Assembly: GCF_947301925.1 (NCBI RefSeq)
Contig: NZ_CAMYUE010000012.1
Coordinates: 25,561-89,560 of the forward strand
Source of the DNA: an uncultured Ruminococcus sp.
GTDB lineage: Bacteria > Bacillota > Clostridia > Oscillospirales > Ruminococcaceae
Length of the DNA stretch: 64,000 bases
Direction: 5' to 3'
Below, one piece after another: positions 60,979-64,000 of the stretch. Position numbers and translations under genes: made by a program. Positions within the stretch are counted from its first letter, which is position 1; the number at the start of each line of letters is the position of its first letter. The notes under the pieces are model-generated. The model made no database searches. It was given only the letters and a program-made list of their open reading frames with translations, and was not told the origin of the DNA.

Positions 60979-61230
60979 TTAGAATAATTCATCACAATTA
61001 TCGTAGTCAATTTTGTCAGGATCAAGACCTAAAGATGAAGCAACATCCTGTTGTGAGAAATAGTGAAAACCTTGATCAACATTTTCTGTAACATCAAGCA
61101 CAGAACCATCTTCCATTGTCAAAGTTACACTTATAACTTGAAATGTACCGGATGCTCCGCAGCGTTCTGCAGTTTCACGATCTTCCTCAATATAAATACT
61201 TACAACATCCTCGGGGTTAAACTCAATCAT
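60979..61230 (-). CDS. Small acidic cargo protein of unknown function
   Basis: 83 residues after AAGGAGGCTTGTTTA. Acidic (many Asp/Glu), no membrane segment, with a FQVISVTLTMEDGSVLDVTENV beta-hairpin and FHYFSQQDVASSLGLDPDKIDYD tail. No family recognised. A+T richer than the flanking genes and bracketed by a 32-bp direct repeat, so a recent insertion between int and xis. Could be a small defence, anti-defence or immunity factor; no direct evidence. Confidence 0.55.
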   Translation of the reverse strand: MIEFNPEDVVSIYIEEDRETAERCGASGTFQVISVTLTMEDGSVLDVTENVDQGFHYFSQQDVASSLGLDPDKIDYDNCDELF

Positions 61231-61383
61231 TAAACAAGCCTCCTTGATATTATTTTTTCAGTAAGATTACTGGAGTATCATTATAGCATTTTTTAATTCT
61301 AATTGTCAATGAAACAACCATACTAATTATCGGCATAATCCACTTTATATTATAGTAGTTTTGCACAAGCGTCAATAATGCTG

Positions 61384-61596
61384 TTAAGGCAGAAGCACCA
61401 AATAGTTTCTTTCGTTTCGGCAGAAGTCAACAAGGGCTGGCTTGGGAATAATTATCTTCTTGCCCAGCTTTATCGCTCCGAGACTTCCATTTTTCACGAG
61501 CTCGTAAGCCTGATTCTTTCCAATGCGGAGCAGCTTTGCTGCCTCTGGGACAGTCAGTACGTCCGGTTCGTTTCTGAACATTTCTGTATATCTCAT
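61384..61596 (-). CDS. xis: Excisionase-like MerR/HTH_17 DNA-binding protein
   Basis: 70 residues from the ATG at 61596 with ACAGGAGGAACG upstream. A longer in-frame start at 61644 is possible but its spacing is poor. Winged-helix excisionase pattern: VLTVPEAAKLLRIGKNQAYELVKNG SLG.IKLGKKIIIPKPALVDF. Bends DNA to favour excision by the tyrosine recombinase. Its last codons lie in the 32-bp repeat; the stop is now TAA while the other repeat copy reads Lys-TGA, so the tail was altered by the cargo insertion. A 21-codon leader (61658) ends at its start by an ATGA overlap. Confidence 0.78.
   Translation of the reverse strand: MRYTEMFRNEPDVLTVPEAAKLLRIGKNQAYELVKNGSLGAIKLGKKIIIPKPALVDFCRNERNYLVLLP
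61388..61419. repeat. 32-bp direct repeat, copy B (within xis)
   Basis: Identical to 60852-60883; encodes the C-terminus of the Xis-like protein. Confidence 0.8.
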
Positions 61597-61678
61597 TCGT
61601 TCCTCCTGTAATTCTTTCGCTTCTGTTTCCTGTGTGAACTGCATTGTTCATATTGCATTTCTCCTTTGATAAGAAAAT

Positions 61679-62242
61679 GGGTACGGTGATTTGCCGTACC
61701 CTTGATGATTGTTAAGGGTATAGTACTTCACGATACCCTTGCTGCAAAGGGCGTCACGTTTCATGACACCCTTATGTATAATGAGCTGGAGTCACGTTTC
61801 GTTACTCCATGGTCTGACCGAACGAATCGTTCTGTCAACTCATACCTTCCGCTATGGATGATATGCAGGTGCTGCCGTTTTGGCAACGCCTGTCGGTACT
61901 GAACGATCTGTTCACCACCCGCCCCGAATCAGGGCGAGTGAAGGACGGTGAACGTTTCGTTCAGCGTCATCTCAAAGGGGTGTCCATTTTGGTCACCCCT
62001 TTGCTGAACCTGCGTTTCGCCGACTCAGGTATATGAGGTGGCGGTTCACCACCTCATAGTCATTACGGGATATTTCATTCCGCCATACCGAATTCCCATT
62101 ATGGGAACTCGCTCCTAAGCTGGGAGTGAGTGCAGTCCTGTTTTGGGACTTCATCTCTCACGACCGCTTCGGTAGTCGAGCTACAAATAATAACTCACGG
62201 ACGTTTCCCCCTGAGTTAGTTGAGTCCCTGATTCAGGGAGTC
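61679..62242. other. Tandem array of about twenty distinct hairpins
   Basis: Back-to-back imperfect inverted repeats at 61679-61701, 61714-61740, 61747-61773, 61788-61808, 61816-61836, 61840-61861, 61866-61892, 61901-61913, 61911-61942, 61949-61963, 61974-62002, 62004-62028, 62032-62058, 62066-62082, 62093-62107, 62108-62130, 62134-62150, 62161-62178, 62191-62218 and 62222-62242. Stems are 4-12 bp, many with one central mismatch; sequences differ from unit to unit. Loops are often CGTTTC or ATTTT-like on the plus strand, hence A-rich (GAAACG, CAAAA) on the minus strand, the strand on which relaxase, xis and int are read. No credible ORF crosses it. It fills the gap between relaxase and xis. 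Function unknown. Confidence 0.75.
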
Positions 62243-62247
62243 ATAGC

Positions 62248-63573
62248 TTATCCCATGTGTATTCCGTGAGCTTCCTTGCGCTCACGTTCTTCTGCGAGTG
62301 CCTTTCTGTCGGTGTGCTCCCGAGCGTACTCAGTATCCTCATCGACAGGCTCGTCCTCAATTATCGAAGCCAGAGCAGCAATGCCACCGACGATATCAGG
62401 TGCAGAAACTCTATCAGCACTACCAGTCGTAGCAGTCTGAAGCCGTGACTTCTGCTCTGCTCTTCGGAGCATTTCAGCAGCGATAAGGTCTGCTCGCTCA
62501 GCTTCCCAGCCTGTGAGACGAGGTCCTTCGCCGCCTGATCCAGCTTCGACACCTCTGCCGTCACGTTTTGTGACGTCTGCTCCTGAATCTCCTTCCCCTG
62601 TTCCAGCAGCTGATCGTAGATTATCCGCTGATTTCGTATGTACCGTTCCATCTGTGCGTATGTCATTGTCGCGTCTGTCTGAGCCTTGACATCGAACATC
62701 GTATCTGTCAGAAGTTTCAGCTGCGAGATCAGCGCCAGCCAGTTGTGTTCCTGGACGCAGACCATAGTTGGTACGTCCTGTGTCTCCTGCATATTCTGCT
62801 TGGAGGCTTCTTTCGCTTCTTCGTATTTCGAATTCATATTCCATATTCTCCTTCCTGTATTTCGCTTCGTGCAATTTATTGTCACGGCATCTCCTGCCGT
62901 TGGGACAAGTGTATGTGATGTACTTTCGGTTGTCTTCCCACTTGACATCGTAGCCACACTGCTTCATGTAGAAGCGGAATTGTTTCTTTGTTTTTGCTCT
63001 CTTCATGACCACGTCAATGGTGTTTATGAGATCCATCTTCCAGCTTTCTCGTCGCATTGCAACACGATACTCACGGTTAGTGATACCATTGCTCTGCTTG
63101 TGTATCTCAGGTTTGCTGAGAGTTGTCACGCCATACTTCTGACAAATTTCATCGCTGAGCTGTCGCAGGTCTTGCAGTGTGAACTTATTGGAGTGGTACT
63201 TCAGACCTGTGTTGGCATTGACTGCGTTGAGCACAAAATGTGAATGCACATGGTCTGCGTCGGTATGAGTTGCCACCACAACTTCGTGTCCCGGGAATGC
63301 TCTCTCCGCAAACTCAACAGCTATCTTGTGAGCAAGCTCGGGAGCAATGTTGTAGCCGCTCGGGTGAGACTGAACGAAGTGATAGTACCTGATATCGTCA
63401 GTCTTGCCGTACATCTCACGAGTGTTTTTGAACTCTTGATAGGCTGTGGGCAGCGAACAGTTGAGAGCCGTTACATATTTCTTGCCCTCGGTCTTGTCGT
63501 CTCGGCAGATGTAGTCGAGACTTTTCTTTCCGCCGCCACCACCTTTCGTACTTATCGCTGTGACCGTCGCCAC
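62248..63573 (-). CDS. MobA/VirD2-type relaxase (MOB_P family)
   Basis: 441 residues with a GTG start after GGGAGGTGAAATA. It nicks and carries element DNA during mobilization. N-terminal relaxase domain about 1-220: candidate catalytic Tyr21 (SLDYICRDD), metal His triad in ATHTDADHVHSHF (His103, His108/110/112), and the following YHSNKFTLQDLRQLSDEICQ. The C-terminal half (240-441) is low complexity, rich in Gly, Asp and Arg, and overlaps a second gene in another frame, which explains its composition. Start shares a base with the MobC stop. No VirD4-type or T4SS genes in the window, so the element depends on a helper. Confidence 0.92.
   Translation of the reverse strand: MATVTAISTKGGGGGKKSLDYICRDDKTEGKKYVTALNCSLPTAYQEFKNTREMYGKTDDIRYYHFVQSHPSGYNIAPELAHKIAVEFAERAFPGHEVVVATHTDADHVHSHFVLNAVNANTGLKYHSNKFTLQDLRQLSDEICQKYGVTTLSKPEIHKQSNGITNREYRVAMRRESWKMDLINTIDVVMKRAKTKKQFRFYMKQCGYDVKWEDNRKYITYTCPNGRRCRDNKLHEAKYRKENMEYEFEIRRSERSLQAEYAGDTGRTNYGLRPGTQLAGADLAAETSDRYDVRCQGSDRRDNDIRTDGTVHTKSADNLRSAAGTGEGDSGADVTKRDGRGVEAGSGGEGPRLTGWEAERADLIAAEMLRRAEQKSRLQTATTGSADRVSAPDIVGGIAALASIIEDEPVDEDTEYAREHTDRKALAEERERKEAHGIHMG
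62361..62837 (-). CDS. MobB-like coiled-coil membrane protein overprinted within the relaxase gene
   Basis: 158 residues from an ATG at 62837 with GGAAGGAG ten bases upstream, in a different frame of the relaxase 3' half. Helical, Gln/Glu rich centre (about 40-125, YAQMERYIRNQRIIYDQLLEQ, QAAKDLVSQAGKLSEQ) with coiled-coil character, and a C-terminal transmembrane helix (about 135-158, LLRLVVLIEFLHLISSVALLLWLR). RSF1010 shows the same design: mobB lies in another frame inside mobA and its product is membrane-associated. Sequence likeness to MobB is not claimed. Confidence 0.68.
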   Translation of the reverse strand: MNSKYEEAKEASKQNMQETQDVPTMVCVQEHNWLALISQLKLLTDTMFDVKAQTDATMTYAQMERYIRNQRIIYDQLLEQGKEIQEQTSQNVTAEVSKLDQAAKDLVSQAGKLSEQTLSLLKCSEEQSRSHGFRLLRLVVLIEFLHLISSVALLLWLR

Positions 63574-63884
63574 TATTTCACCTCCCGAAGCAGCTGACCT
63601 ATCAGCTCCGTGACCTTCCTGTGCTCATCGAGAAGCGGTTGAAAATTGACGGCGGTCAGCCTGTTCATGTTTGCAAGTGTAGCTATCTGGTTCAGGTTTC
63701 GCCCGATAGCTTTCTGCTGCCGGACTATTTCATCGATGCCGTTTGCGACAACGATTTTCTTGCCCAGAGCACTCCGCATTACGAAGTCGTTCAGCTTCAA
63801 TCCATGCTTATCAGCGAGCTCATGGATACGCCTGCTTTCTTCCTCTGTGCAGCGTATCGCTATTGTCGTATTTCGTTTTCTCAT
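63573..63884 (-). CDS. MobC-like relaxosome accessory protein
   Basis: 103 residues from the ATG at 63884 (AAGGAGGATGATAAC upstream; the longer frame to 63983 lacks a site). Ribbon-helix-helix N-terminus NTTIAIRCTEEESRRIHELADKHGLKLNDFVMRSAL, followed by the MobC signature IGRNLNQIATLANMN. It helps the relaxase find and open oriT. One-base overlap with the relaxase start. Confidence 0.88.
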   Translation of the reverse strand: MRKRNTTIAIRCTEEESRRIHELADKHGLKLNDFVMRSALGKKIVVANGIDEIVRQQKAIGRNLNQIATLANMNRLTAVNFQPLLDEHRKVTELIGQLLREVK

Positions 63885-63923
63885 GTTATCATCCTCCTTT
63901 TTCTTATGCCAATTGAAGTGGGT

Positions 63924-63996
63924 TCGGGCTTCTGCCCGACAAGCAAAGGCGGCAGGCGGAATGCCAGCTGCTATGCTTGCCAACCCAGTAGGGTTG
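63924..63996. promoter_or_regulatory. Candidate oriT / regulatory palindromes upstream of mobC
   Basis: Two inverted repeats, TCGGGC TTCT GCCCGA (63924-63939) and CAACCC AGTA GGGTTG (63981-63996), in the non-coding bases just upstream of the mobilization genes, where MOB_P elements usually keep oriT. The nick site is not recognisable and the window ends here. Confidence 0.35.
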
Positions 63997-64000
63997 ATTT

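Noticed and set aside
61702..62036. Two short rightward frames inside the hairpin array
   Set aside because: No ribosome site, composition dictated by the inverted repeats, and opposite to the strand of the surrounding element genes.
61679..62242. Hairpin array as a CRISPR
   Set aside because: Units differ in sequence and length; there is no constant repeat and no cas gene.

Overview
The window looks like a chromosomal segment of a Gram-positive, cellulosome-forming Ruminococcus (R. flavefaciens / R. champanellensis type; species not determined). Reasons: secreted GH5 cellulases with Thr-rich linkers and C-terminal dockerins, a dockerin-bearing carbohydrate-binding protein, AGGAGG-type ribosome sites, many TTGACA-17-TATAAT promoters, PyrR attenuation, a T-box leader, and meso-DAP dehydrogenase. 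No rRNA and no CRISPR array were seen.

Layout. 1-9.8 kb: a partial M42 peptidase and a GNAT enzyme; two short tail-like proteins behind a perfect cre-like palindrome; an amidohydrolase; a peptide deformylase variant; a DUF11-type protein; a PdaA-like deacetylase; an M50 site-2-protease-like pair; an iron alcohol dehydrogenase; an NAD-dependent epimerase. 10-17.4 kb: an ECF sigma factor with a membrane partner whose ectodomain is duplicated, then a leftward group (Sel1 repeats, membrane protein, lipoprotein, LRR protein with zinc ribbons at both ends). 17.5-30.4 kb: ddh, trmB, a PyrR-attenuated pyrR-pyrC-pyrF-carA-carB operon, an AT-rich lipoprotein gene and uvrB.

30.5-42.3 kb is the cellulosome island: a three-repeat dockerin protein, two tandem GH5 cellulases, a dockerin-BIG2-VanY peptidase and a three-module binding protein with dockerin. 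At least three dockerin sequence types occur. A 1.3-kb non-coding stretch (36.49-37.77 kb) holds a 213-bp palindromic element and candidate structured RNAs.

42.4-59.1 kb is core metabolism: cdaA-cdaR (c-di-AMP), a cysteine-desulfurase-like protein with a DUF3343 partner, a Trp T-box and trp operon in the unusual order E-G-methyltransferase-B-A-D-C-F, aspartate kinase, chorismate synthase and glgB. A free-standing promoter/terminator unit at 55.7 kb is a candidate small RNA.

59.1-64 kb is one end of an integrative mobilizable element at tRNA-Ser(CGA): a tyrosine integrase, a small AT-rich cargo gene flanked by a 32-bp repeat, an Xis-like protein, a MOB_P relaxase with a second gene overprinted in its 3' half, and a MobC-like protein. 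Between the relaxase and xis lies the most unusual structure in the window: about twenty different, back-to-back imperfect hairpins in 565 bp without a credible ORF. A half copy of the tRNA, ending exactly at the anticodon loop, sits at a consensus promoter 168 bp upstream of the intact tRNA.
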